A program made the translations under genes and the position numbers. 36,336 bases of DNA from Chloroflexota bacterium. GTDB taxonomy: Bacteria; Chloroflexota; Limnocylindria; Limnocylindrales; CSP1-4. A model generated the notes under the pieces. It saw only the letters and a list, made by a program, of their open reading frames with translations. It did not search any database and was not told where the DNA came from. Shown here piece after piece: positions 7,255 to 14,358 of the stretch (the stretch's first letter is position 1; every line of letters begins with the position of its first letter). The stretch covers positions 1 to 36,336 of the forward strand of contig PMKV01000154.1 in the NCBI GenBank assembly GCA_003157875.1, given 5' to 3'.

Positions 7255-8585
7255 TCCTCGGTGGTCGAGTTCGCTTCACGGCAACCGGCCGCGCCCTGAA
7301 ACACCGCAACTTCCGCCTGTTCTTCTTTGGCCAGCTGGTGTCGGTGACGGGGACCTGGATGCAGTCCCTGGCCCAAGCCTGGTTGCTGCTGACTCTCGTA
7401 GGCAACGATCAGGCTCCGTTGTATCTGGGCCTGCTCGGGGCAGTCCAGTTCCTGCCCGTCCTCGCTCTGGGCCTGTTCGGCGGGATCATCGCCGACCTCT
7501 TTCCGAAGCGGCCGATGCTGATCGGAACCCAGACCGCGGCCGGGCTGCTGGCCCTGGTGCTGGGCGGTCTCGTCTACTTCCAGGTCGTGGCCGTGTGGCA
7601 CGTGTTCCTGCTGGCCTTCCTGCTCGGCCTGGTCAACGCAGTCGACATGCCGTCCCGCCAGTCCTTCGTGGTGGAAATGGTCGGCGGCGACGATATCGCA
7701 AACGCCATCGCCCTCAACTCGGCCTTGTTCAATGGGGCCCGGATCATAGGGCCGGCCATCGGCGGGATGATGATCTACGCCGTAGGCACCGCGGCCTGTT
7801 TCATCTTCAATGGTCTCAGCTACGGCGCCGTCGTGATCGGGCTGCTGGCGATGCGCGACAGCGAGCTCAGGTCGGCCGCCCGCCTGCCAATGCCTCGCAG
7901 CCTGGGTGCGGTCCGGACGAACCTGGGAGAGGGCCTGGGCTATGTCCGGCGAACGCCGGTGGTGTTGCTGGCCATCACGGTGATCGGTCTTGTCTCGACC
8001 TTCGGCATGAACTTCAACGTGGTTCTGCCGATCCTGGCCGCTTCGGTCCTGAACGTCGGCCCGGCGGGGGCTGGGGCCCTGTACGCGGCTATGGGTGCCG
8101 GGGCGCTGACGGCCGCGCTCTTCGTGGCCATGCTGGCCCGCCCGAGGCTGCGGATACTCCTCGGCGGTGGCATGGTCCTGGGGGCCTCGGAACTGGTCCT
8201 GGCCTCGACGACTTCGTACTCCGTCGCCCTGGTCGCCGTCTTCGTGGCCGGCGTGGGTGCCATCTCCACGGCGATCAGCGCCAACTCGCTGGTCCAGATC
8301 ACCGTTCCGGGGCCGCTCCGGGGTCGCGTCATGAGCGTCTACACGACCGTCTTCGCGGGTTCGACGCCGATCGGGAATGGCTTGACCGGCGGCTTCGGCG
8401 GACTGTGGGGCACGCCCGTGGCGTTGGTCATGAACGGCGCGGTTGTGATCGTGGCCGAGGCTGCGGCGGCGGTGGCCGTGCTGCGCGGCTTCGTGCCGCG
8501 CATGGGTGGCGGAGGGGCGGATACGGTCGGGCGCAGGCCGGTACCGTCTGTCGCGGGCAAGCGGAGCCTGCCCTCGGTCGACTAG
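7251..8585 (+). CDS. MFS transporter, probable exporter (MFS_3/EntS-like)
   Basis: A 444-aa transporter with about 12 hydrophobic helices. The start KHRNFRLFFFGQLVSVTGTWMQSLAQAWL (from residue 14) is characteristic of the MFS_3 group, which includes enterobactin exporter EntS and many multidrug efflux proteins. The loop 2-3 motif is ADLFPKRPML and the mid-protein MPSRQSFVVEMVG is also typical. It is translationally coupled to the upstream MerR gene, so inducible efflux is the likely role. Substrate unknown. It converges on the beta-propeller gene with a 25-nt gap. Confidence 0.9.
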   Translation: MILGGRVRFTATGRALKHRNFRLFFFGQLVSVTGTWMQSLAQAWLLLTLVGNDQAPLYLGLLGAVQFLPVLALGLFGGIIADLFPKRPMLIGTQTAAGLLALVLGGLVYFQVVAVWHVFLLAFLLGLVNAVDMPSRQSFVVEMVGGDDIANAIALNSALFNGARIIGPAIGGMMIYAVGTAACFIFNGLSYGAVVIGLLAMRDSELRSAARLPMPRSLGAVRTNLGEGLGYVRRTPVVLLAITVIGLVSTFGMNFNVVLPILAASVLNVGPAGAGALYAAMGAGALTAALFVAMLARPRLRILLGGGMVLGASELVLASTTSYSVALVAVFVAGVGAISTAISANSLVQITVPGPLRGRVMSVYTTVFAGSTPIGNGLTGGFGGLWGTPVALVMNGAVVIVAEAAAAVAVLRGFVPRMGGGGADTVGRRPVPSVAGKRSLPSVD

Positions 8586-8610
8586 GAGGCCGGTGCCCGG
8601 GACGCCGTTC

Positions 8611-9975
8611 CTACCTGGCGGCGCCGTACATCGCGGCCGGAGCGTTGACGTCCACCGGGAGCGCTGGGTAGACCAGGACACCTCGCGGCAGCACGACCAT
8701 CATGCTCACCGAGCCCCCACCCCAGGCGATCGCCTTCCAGTTCGTTCCGTCGGTCGAGGTCCACGCGTGCCCGTCGCTCTTGACCGCCAGGAAGATCAAG
8801 CCGTTCGAGCCGATCGACCCGTCGGGACCAACGCCACACTCGCTCTGACAGGTGAGCTGGCCCAGCGGGCCGAACGTCTGGTCGTCCTGCCAGGTCTTGC
8901 CGCCGTCGCGCGACCAGGCGAAGCCAGTCCCACCGGGTATGCCTTTGTCTTCGGTGTGGAGCAGGAGGGCGCCGGCGGTGGCATCGATGTAGCTCCCATA
9001 GCCCGCGAGCCCGGTCGATCGAATCCAGGTCCGGCCATCGTCGGACCACCAGACCTGGCCGTTGGAGACTGACGAGGCGAGGATGACTCGATCGGGGCCA
9101 AGTCCGGAGCCCGGTGCCAGCCCGCCCATCAGGAAGAGGCGCCCGTTGGCGGCCTGGACGGTCGGGCCGGCGCTGTCCCACAGAAGGCCCGCGTGGACGG
9201 TCACCGGCGACCAGTGCACGCCGTCGGTCGAGAACACGATCGATGTTTCTGTGCTCGCCTGGTCCGAGACCACGGCAACGTAGCCGCTGTGGTTGCCGGC
9301 GATCGACCTCACCAGTCGCAGGCCTTGCGGACTGGCGGTCTCCGTCCAGGTAGTGCCGTCCTGGCTGGTCGAGACGATCTGCTGGGCAACCGTTCCGCTG
9401 ACGCTGAAACCAACTGCCAGCAGACCGGCGGGCCCGTCCGCGACAAGTAGGGGTGATCCACGCAGCGGGCCGAGCGTCCACGTCACGCCGTCGGGCGAGG
9501 TCCAGAGCCGGCTCGGCGGCGTGTCGCCGATGGTCTGCGTCATTGCGTAGCCATGCGCCCAGGAGATCACCTTGTGGTCCTCCGCGGCGCCCAGCAGCGG
9601 GCTCGTGTCCGGGACGGGCGTCCAGTCGAAGCCCTGCCACGCCCCGGTGGCTCCGGCGGTGGTGAGGGTCGTGTCCGTCGCAGTGAGCGCGGGAGTCGCC
9701 GTGACCGCGGGAGTCGGTGCGACGGAAGCGGTCTCGGCGCTCGAGGTCGTCGGCGCGGTCCCGAACGGTGAGCTGCTGACGGCGGGAACGTTCGGGGCGA
9801 TGGCACGCGGAACCAGTATCGCCGCCACGAGCACGAGGATGGCCATCGTCACCGCCAACGCGGGCAGGCGCGATTCGTGCGATGAGCCGCGCGGCGCGCG
9901 AGCCGGCGGAGTGGCTCGGTCGGCGACGGCCCGCCACTCGCCGAGGATGTCGTCGCTCTTGCGGAAGGATCTCAT
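8611..9975 (-). CDS. One-TM protein with extracytoplasmic BNR/sialidase-like beta-propeller, possible anti-sigma factor
   Basis: A 454-aa protein with a charged cytoplasmic N-terminus (1-37), a single TM helix (about 38-60), a Thr/Ala/Pro-rich linker and then repeats with Asp-box-like patterns (TSPDGVTWT, TSQDGTTWT, FSTDGVHWS, WSDDGRTWI, WSRDGGKTW, TSTDGTNWK). These indicate a BNR/sialidase-type propeller outside the cell. No sialidase catalytic Arg triad is evident, so a binding role is more likely. The start codon overlaps the stop of the ECF sigma gene (ATGA at 9975-9972). That coupling, plus the topology, suggests a membrane anti-sigma or co-sensor although no zinc-binding anti-sigma domain is visible in the short cytoplasmic part. 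Confidence 0.75.
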   Translation of the reverse strand: MRSFRKSDDILGEWRAVADRATPPARAPRGSSHESRLPALAVTMAILVLVAAILVPRAIAPNVPAVSSSPFGTAPTTSSAETASVAPTPAVTATPALTATDTTLTTAGATGAWQGFDWTPVPDTSPLLGAAEDHKVISWAHGYAMTQTIGDTPPSRLWTSPDGVTWTLGPLRGSPLLVADGPAGLLAVGFSVSGTVAQQIVSTSQDGTTWTETASPQGLRLVRSIAGNHSGYVAVVSDQASTETSIVFSTDGVHWSPVTVHAGLLWDSAGPTVQAANGRLFLMGGLAPGSGLGPDRVILASSVSNGQVWWSDDGRTWIRSTGLAGYGSYIDATAGALLLHTEDKGIPGGTGFAWSRDGGKTWQDDQTFGPLGQLTCQSECGVGPDGSIGSNGLIFLAVKSDGHAWTSTDGTNWKAIAWGGGSVSMMVVLPRGVLVYPALPVDVNAPAAMYGAAR

Positions 9976-10466
9976 CGGGCGGCCTCCAGCTTGTCGCGGC
10001 CACGGGCAATCGCGGCCCGGATCGCGCCGGGAGTGCTATCGAGCAACTCGGCAACCTCGGCCGTGGAGTTGCCCACGATCAGGTTCAGGACGATGGCCGT
10101 GCGCTCCAGGCCTGAGAGTCCGGCCATCGCAACCTGGACGTCGAGCCAGCGGTCGTGCAGGTGCTCGTCGAGGGTTGTGGTTCGGGGAGTGCCGAGGACG
10201 CGGCGCCGGAGCGCACGAAATCGGTCAGTAGCCAGGCGACGTCCGGCCACGAGCAGCCAGGGAAGGACGGGCCGGCTCCAGTCGACCCGATCGCGGTTGC
10301 GCCACAGACGCACGAACGCTTCCTGGGTCAGATCCTCCGCCGCCGCCCAGTCGTTGGTCCAGGCGAGGAGGAACTTGAAGACCGCCGGCCAGTGTTCCTG
10401 GAAGGTTGTCTCGTAGAGGATTTCGGTGTTGTTGATGGCTGCTTCGACCCTCATGCCCATGTACAC
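9972..10466 (-). CDS. ECF-type RNA polymerase sigma factor
   Basis: A 164-aa alternative sigma factor. Region 2 covers about 20-85 (FQEHWPAVFKFLL, AAEDLTQEAFVRLWRNRDRV, PWLLVAGRRLATDRFR). Region 4 covers about 112-162 (LSGLERTAIVLNLIVGNS, TAEVAELLDSTPGAIRAAI, RGRDKLEA). No C-terminal extension. GTG 10466 and ATGs at 10460 and 10454 are all possible starts. TACGAT (10487-10482) lies just upstream, giving at most a very short leader. It overlaps the downstream one-TM propeller gene by 4 nt and so probably forms a sigma/regulator pair responding to an envelope signal. Confidence 0.92.
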   Translation of the reverse strand: MYMGMRVEAAINNTEILYETTFQEHWPAVFKFLLAWTNDWAAAEDLTQEAFVRLWRNRDRVDWSRPVLPWLLVAGRRLATDRFRALRRRVLGTPRTTTLDEHLHDRWLDVQVAMAGLSGLERTAIVLNLIVGNSTAEVAELLDSTPGAIRAAIARGRDKLEAAR

Positions 10467-10481
10467 GTCGAACGACGGCGG

Positions 10482-10487
10482 ATCGTA
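10482..10487 (-). promoter_or_regulatory. -10-like TACGAT of the ECF sigma operon
   Basis: TACGAT on the minus strand ends 15 nt before GTG 10466. The same hexamer occurs before two other genes in the window (28694 and 36204), which supports its use as a -10 here. Confidence 0.35.
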
Positions 10488-10522
10488 CGGCGGTGGCCCA
10501 ATGTCCTCGCCTCGGGTGGGAC

Positions 10523-11038
10523 TCAGGCCAGGTCCAGGACGTAGCCCAGGAGATCGATGCCCGGTGCGGGGCTGAAGTCGATTTCTGTGGCGGGGACGAA
10601 GCCGAGCGATTCATAGAGGCGAACTGCCGCGGGCATCCAGCGGCCTGTGTGCAGGACCATGCGCCGCCGACCGGCCGCGCGGGCACGCTCCAGGCAGTCG
10701 ACGGTCAACGCGCGGCCGACTCCTCGTCCCTGCGCCTCCGGCGCCACCGCGAGCATCCGGATCCCGGCCTCGCCTTCGTCGAGTTGCTCGGAGTACGGGT
10801 CTTGGGGCCCCGACACGTAGGTGACGCCACCGAGGAGATCTCCGGCGGGGGTCGTGGCCACGAGCACGCACGAAGTCCGCGCGCGGCGGGCGACATCGCG
10901 CAGCTGGATGTCGTACTCGGCCTGGTGGTCCATCGGGTCGGGCAGCCCGTGATAGGCCGCGACGGTCAGCTCTCCCAGTGCCCGGAACTCGTCGGGGCGC
11001 ACGGGGCGGATCAGGTACGTGGTTTCGCTCGCGTTCAC
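10523..11038 (-). CDS. GNAT family N-acetyltransferase
   Basis: A 171-aa single-domain GNAT enzyme. Strand beta-4 MLAVAPEAQGRGVGRAL (about 95-111) holds the acetyl-CoA motif QGRGVG at 103-108. The C-terminal MVLHTGRWMPAAVRLYESLGF is the usual beta-5/alpha-4 segment with the Tyr of the N-x-x-A-x-x-L-Y-x-x-x-G-F motif. Substrate unknown. The GTG start at 11038 is preceded by TACGCT with a 6-nt gap. It is divergent from the deacetylase-acetyltransferase fusion gene across a repeat-rich 429-bp gap. Confidence 0.88.
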   Translation of the reverse strand: MNASETTYLIRPVRPDEFRALGELTVAAYHGLPDPMDHQAEYDIQLRDVARRARTSCVLVATTPAGDLLGGVTYVSGPQDPYSEQLDEGEAGIRMLAVAPEAQGRGVGRALTVDCLERARAAGRRRMVLHTGRWMPAAVRLYESLGFVPATEIDFSPAPGIDLLGYVLDLA

Positions 11039-11044
11039 GACGGC

Positions 11045-11063
11045 AGCGTAACCCCGCGCGGGG
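11045..11063 (-). promoter_or_regulatory. -10 hexamer TACGCT and adjacent CCCCGCGCGGGG palindrome
   Basis: TACGCT (11050-11045) then GCCGTC then the GTG start of the GNAT gene. Immediately upstream, 11052-11063 is a perfect 12-bp palindrome lying in the expected -35/-10 spacer, a plausible repressor site. Confidence 0.35.
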
Positions 11064-11125
11064 GCCGGCTGCCGGTCGATAGGGTGCTTTCCCCCGCGCG
11101 CGGCCGGCAGCGGCCGTGTCTTGCC

Positions 11126-11287
11126 CTCATCTTCGCCCCCGGCGATGCAAAGTGGGCACCTGGGTCCCGAATCGGCTGAACTTGTCGGCCGCGCGCGAAC
11201 TCCACGCTCACGCCACGGCCCGACGGCGCCCTCAACAGGCTCGACGACGCGCGCGACTCGCTTAGTACCGCCCGGGGCGAAGATGAG
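11126..11287. repeat. 19-bp inverted repeat pair around a 124-bp interval
   Basis: Arms at 11126-11144 and 11269-11287 are inverted copies with one mismatch in 19. Weaker similarity continues a few bases inward. The enclosed 124 bp has no convincing gene. It could be a remnant of a small mobile element or a long-stem RNA or DNA element. Confidence 0.65.
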
Positions 11288-11349
11288 CAGGCCAGGCCGG
11301 ACTCCGCCGCAATATCAACGCCAGCGGCGAAGTTGAGGAGGATGGGCCG

Positions 11350-11406
11350 CGCGACCGCCGACCCGCGACCGCCGACCCGCGACCACCGAGCGCGCGACCG
11401 CCGAGC
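11350..11406 (+). repeat. 14-bp tandem repeat, four copies
   Basis: Units of CGCGACCGCCGACC at 11350-11363 and 11364-11377 are identical. A third (11378-11391, two changes, one extra base after it) and a fourth (11393-11406, one change) follow. They lie 60 bp upstream of the deacetylase-fusion start. Nothing else is seen in the remainder of the 429-bp gap (11039-11467). Confidence 0.8.
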
Positions 11407-11455
11407 ATCTGACGAACCCGCTACGGATCGGCGAACCAGAAGGACCGGGACACGC

Positions 11456-11461
11456 CATCAT
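11456..11461 (+). promoter_or_regulatory. -10-like CATCAT of the deacetylase-GNAT gene
   Basis: The hexamer matches the -10 consensus at 4 of 6 positions and ends 6 nt before ATG 11468. No SD sequence is present at that ATG. Confidence 0.3.
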
Positions 11462-11467
11462 TCGGCC

Positions 11468-13324
11468 ATGGCCGGACATCTGGGACGCGGCCGCGACCTG
11501 GGACCGCTCCTCGTCTACGGGCCGCGGTCGATCACGTACGACTTCGGGCCGCGGCATCCGCTCAGTCCCCGGCGCTTCGGGCCGGGGATCGACCTGCTGC
11601 GGGCGGTTGGGGCCGAGCCGGGTCTGGCGCCCGAGCCGGCGACCGACGACCGGCTCGGATGGCTCCACGCGGCCGACTACGTCGCCACGGTCCGACGCTT
11701 CTCGGCCGATCCCGACGGACCACCCCAAGCCGGCATCGGGCCGGGGGACGATCCGGCCTTCGCCGGCATGCACGAGGCGGCCGCCGCGGTGGTCGGAGGC
11801 TCGATCGGTGCCATCGAGGCGATCCTGCGCGGCGAAGTCGATCACGCCTACCACCCGGGCGGCGGCCTGCACCACGCGATGCGGTCGCGGGCGAGTGGCT
11901 TCTGCGTCTACAACGACGTCGCCCTGGCCATCGCGAGAGCCCGGCGGGACGGCCTGCGCGTCCTCTATGTCGATCTCGACGTCCACCACGGCGACGGCGT
12001 CCAGGCCCTCCACTACTCAGACCCGGGCGTCATGACGATCTCATTCCACGAGTCGGGCGGCTCGCTCTTCCCCGGGACGGGATTCCCGGCAGAGCTGGGG
12101 GAGGGGACTGCGGCCGGGACCTCGATCAACGTGCCGTTTGAGCCACTGACCGGTCCGGAGGCCTGGCTGGCCGCTGTGCGGGAGGTGGTCCCGCCGCTCG
12201 CCGCCGCGTTCGGCCCCGATATCGTCGTGAGCCAGCACGGCGCCGACGGCCACTTCTGGGATCCGCTGGCGCACCTCTCGCTGACCACGACGGCGATGGG
12301 CGAGGCGGCCCGACTGGTCGATCGCGTCGCCCATCGGTACGCCGGCGGACGCTGGCTCGCGACAGGTGGCGGGGGTTACGCCGTGTACCGAGTGGTGCCG
12401 AGAGTCTGGGCCCTGACCTGGCTGGCGGGAGCTCACCTCGAGACGCCCGGCCGGCTGCCGGCCGAATGGCGGGCCCGCTGGGAGGGCGATGCCGCTCGCT
12501 GGAACGACTCCCCGCTCCCGGACGAGTTCGAAGACGGTCCGGAGGCGGACGGGATGGTCGGCGCCGGTGGCTCGGCCGGTCTCGCGGGCTATGTCGGCGC
12601 CGCGGCGGGCTACCGAGCCGAGGCGGCGGCGGAGAAGGCGAAGAGGACGGTTCGGCTTGTTCGAACCGTTCTGGTGCCGGCTCTGCTGGGCGTTGCCCGG
12701 GATCGGGGTTGGTGGCGGTTCGACGGACCCTTGCCGGAGAGCCCGACCCGCGCCGCGCTGGCGGCAGAAGCGCGGCCGGCCCGCGGGGAGCCGACCGTCC
12801 TCGCCCCTCTCACGACCGAGACGCTCGAGCGGCTCTCACTCGCTCCGCGCGTCATCGCCCCCGTCGATACGGCTGCCGCGGCCGCCATCCTGCGCGCCGC
12901 GCTTCTGGATGGCGCCGTGGCCGCCGGCGCCGTCATCGGTGAGTGGCTCGTCGGCGTGGCGCTCGCGGTGCCGGGCGAGGTGGAGGGCGTGGATCGGCTG
13001 GTGGCCCTGGGCGTGGCACCGGAGTGGCGGCGGGGCGGCATCGCCGCGGCCTTGTTGCGGGCCCTCGTGGAAGAGCAGGACCGGCGGGGCCGCGCTCTAG
13101 CCGCGCTGCACACCGCCGCCGAGCGCGATCCGATCGACCCGCTGCCCCGGGCGGTGCGCCGGGGAGTGGCCCAAGCGCTGGCAGTGGGCTCCGGTATGAC
13201 GTGTATTCCCGCGCCGCCCCGAGTGCTGGAAGTGGATCCAGAGGCCCTCCTCGCCCTCCGCCTCCCGCCGGGGTCCGGGCCCCAGATCGAAGCTCGCCTC
13301 GCGGAGTGGGCCGCTTCGCTGTAG
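11468..13324 (+). CDS. AcuC-like class I/II deacetylase fused to a GNAT acetyltransferase domain
   Basis: A 618-aa two-domain protein. Residues about 15-340 are a zinc-dependent histone-deacetylase-family domain with all key positions: GGGLHH (His135-His136), DLDVHHGDG (Asp171, His173 zinc ligands), QHGAD (Asp260 third ligand) and GGGGY (catalytic Tyr304). The best-known bacterial relatives are AcuC, which deacetylates acetyl-CoA synthetase, and acetylpolyamine amidohydrolases. Residues about 460-580 are GNAT-like, with VDRLVALGVAPEWRRGGIA containing the R-x-x-G-x-A motif at 521-526. In Bacillus the acetyltransferase AcuA and deacetylase AcuC are separate proteins. The frame is open upstream to 11333, but that part is Arg-rich repeat sequence. 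ATG 11468 is the better start. Confidence 0.88.
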   Translation: MAGHLGRGRDLGPLLVYGPRSITYDFGPRHPLSPRRFGPGIDLLRAVGAEPGLAPEPATDDRLGWLHAADYVATVRRFSADPDGPPQAGIGPGDDPAFAGMHEAAAAVVGGSIGAIEAILRGEVDHAYHPGGGLHHAMRSRASGFCVYNDVALAIARARRDGLRVLYVDLDVHHGDGVQALHYSDPGVMTISFHESGGSLFPGTGFPAELGEGTAAGTSINVPFEPLTGPEAWLAAVREVVPPLAAAFGPDIVVSQHGADGHFWDPLAHLSLTTTAMGEAARLVDRVAHRYAGGRWLATGGGGYAVYRVVPRVWALTWLAGAHLETPGRLPAEWRARWEGDAARWNDSPLPDEFEDGPEADGMVGAGGSAGLAGYVGAAAGYRAEAAAEKAKRTVRLVRTVLVPALLGVARDRGWWRFDGPLPESPTRAALAAEARPARGEPTVLAPLTTETLERLSLAPRVIAPVDTAAAAAILRAALLDGAVAAGAVIGEWLVGVALAVPGEVEGVDRLVALGVAPEWRRGGIAAALLRALVEEQDRRGRALAALHTAAERDPIDPLPRAVRRGVAQALAVGSGMTCIPAPPRVLEVDPEALLALRLPPGSGPQIEARLAEWAASL

Positions 13325-13596
13325 GAGGCGGGTCGCATCGCCCTGTCGGCCCCCGCCGGCCGCGGGCTCAAACCATAATTAGTCTCGTTATGTATTCCGC
13401 CCCTCGTTTCCCCTTGCCCGAAACAACAAATACGCACTAACGCGGTATTAAGAGTCCAACTGGCCCGGTCCGGACGGGACCAACGGCACACTTACCGAAT
13501 AGTGATCACCTCTACATTCGATCTATCGACTTCAAGGGTCTGGCGCTTTCGGGGGACCGAGATCGCGGACCATCAGCGAAAGGTGCAGGGACAACA
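13325..13596. other. Intergenic leader with an AT-rich patch
   Basis: Bases 13370-13455 are strikingly AT-rich for this window (TAATTAGTCTCGTTATG, AACAACAAATACGCACTAA, GGTATTAAG). They probably hold the promoter of the DoxX-like gene, but several -10 candidates compete and I cannot pick one. TCGAT-CT-ATCGA near 13520 is a small inverted repeat. No gene is seen. Confidence 0.4.
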
Positions 13597-14109
13597 GTGG
13601 ACAAGAAGGATCGTGGAATCTTCGTACTGAGGGCAGTCGTCGGCTTCGGCTTCCTGTTTGCCGGCCTGGACAAGTTCTTCATGTGGGCCAGCGGGACGCC
13701 CTTCACGGCGGCAGGCTTCCTCAAGTTCGCGACGACCGGCGCGTGGCTCGGCAGCGACCCCAAGGCGGTCGTCAACCCGACCCACCCGTTCTGGGTTTCC
13801 CTCGCCGGCAACGCCGGGCTCATGTCGGTCATCGATACGATGGTCGTCTTCGGTGAGTGCGCCATCGGTATCGCCCTGATCCTGGGCCTGGCCAGCCGCT
13901 TCGCCGGCCTCGCCGGCGCCGTGATGATGGGCCTCTTCTTCGTGGCCAACTGGAGCTTCGCGACCGGCCCGATCAACGAGCAGCTCATGTACGGCGTCAT
14001 CGCCGGCACGATCGCCTACGTCGGCGCCGGGGCCTACGCCCTCGACACGGCCGTCGCCAAGCTGGCCATCACCCAGAAGATCCCGGTCGTCAAGTACGCC
14101 CTAGGGTAG
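13597..14109 (+). CDS. DoxX-like / thiosulfate:quinone oxidoreductase small-subunit-like membrane protein
   Basis: A 170-aa integral membrane protein with about four helices. The start RGIFVLRAVVGFGFLFAGLDKFF is typical of DoxX/DoxD proteins, and GECAIGIALILGLASRFAGLAGAVMMGLFFVANW matches the second and third helices of the family. Members include the DoxD subunit of archaeal thiosulfate:quinone oxidoreductase and many of unknown role. No DoxA or sulfur gene is adjacent, so no substrate can be given. The GTG start at 13597 has AGGTGCAGGG upstream. A strong terminator follows 58 nt after the stop. Confidence 0.82.
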   Translation: MDKKDRGIFVLRAVVGFGFLFAGLDKFFMWASGTPFTAAGFLKFATTGAWLGSDPKAVVNPTHPFWVSLAGNAGLMSVIDTMVVFGECAIGIALILGLASRFAGLAGAVMMGLFFVANWSFATGPINEQLMYGVIAGTIAYVGAGAYALDTAVAKLAITQKIPVVKYALG

Positions 14110-14167
14110 GGCCAATCCAAAGTCCAGCGAGCGGGGAGAGTCTCGTCCCATTACCTCCCTGCACACC

Positions 14168-14206
14168 GAGACGGCGGGCCGCAAGGCTCGCCGTCTCTTT
14201 CTGTCT
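14168..14206 (+). terminator. Intrinsic terminator with GCAA tetraloop
   Basis: A 13-bp stem (14168-14180 with 14185-14197, one G-U wobble), GNRA-type loop GCAA, followed by TTTCTGTCT. It ends the DoxX-like transcript and separates it from the chemoreceptor gene. Confidence 0.88.
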
Positions 14207-14358
14207 GATAAGCCCCGACTCGAAAACTGGGGAAGTCGAGCCCGCCGCCGACAACTACTGGGTAAAGGTTGCTCCACTTGAGGGAGTTGCCGAGAGAGGT
14301 CTGCCGCGCGGGACCTGGCGCCCGGCGGCTGACGTCGTGGTATGTGTGGGGTGAAAGC

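Noticed and set aside
6917-8671. 584-codon plus-strand frame across merR and the MFS gene
   Set aside because: Both real genes have diagnostic motifs in other frames; this one is low-complexity Arg/Gly/Pro.
14207-14358. Possible riboswitch or pseudoknot in the chemoreceptor leader
   Set aside because: CCCC/GGGG and GACT/AGTC can pair in crossed order, but loop lengths do not suit a stable pseudoknot and no c-di-GMP or other known aptamer consensus is present.
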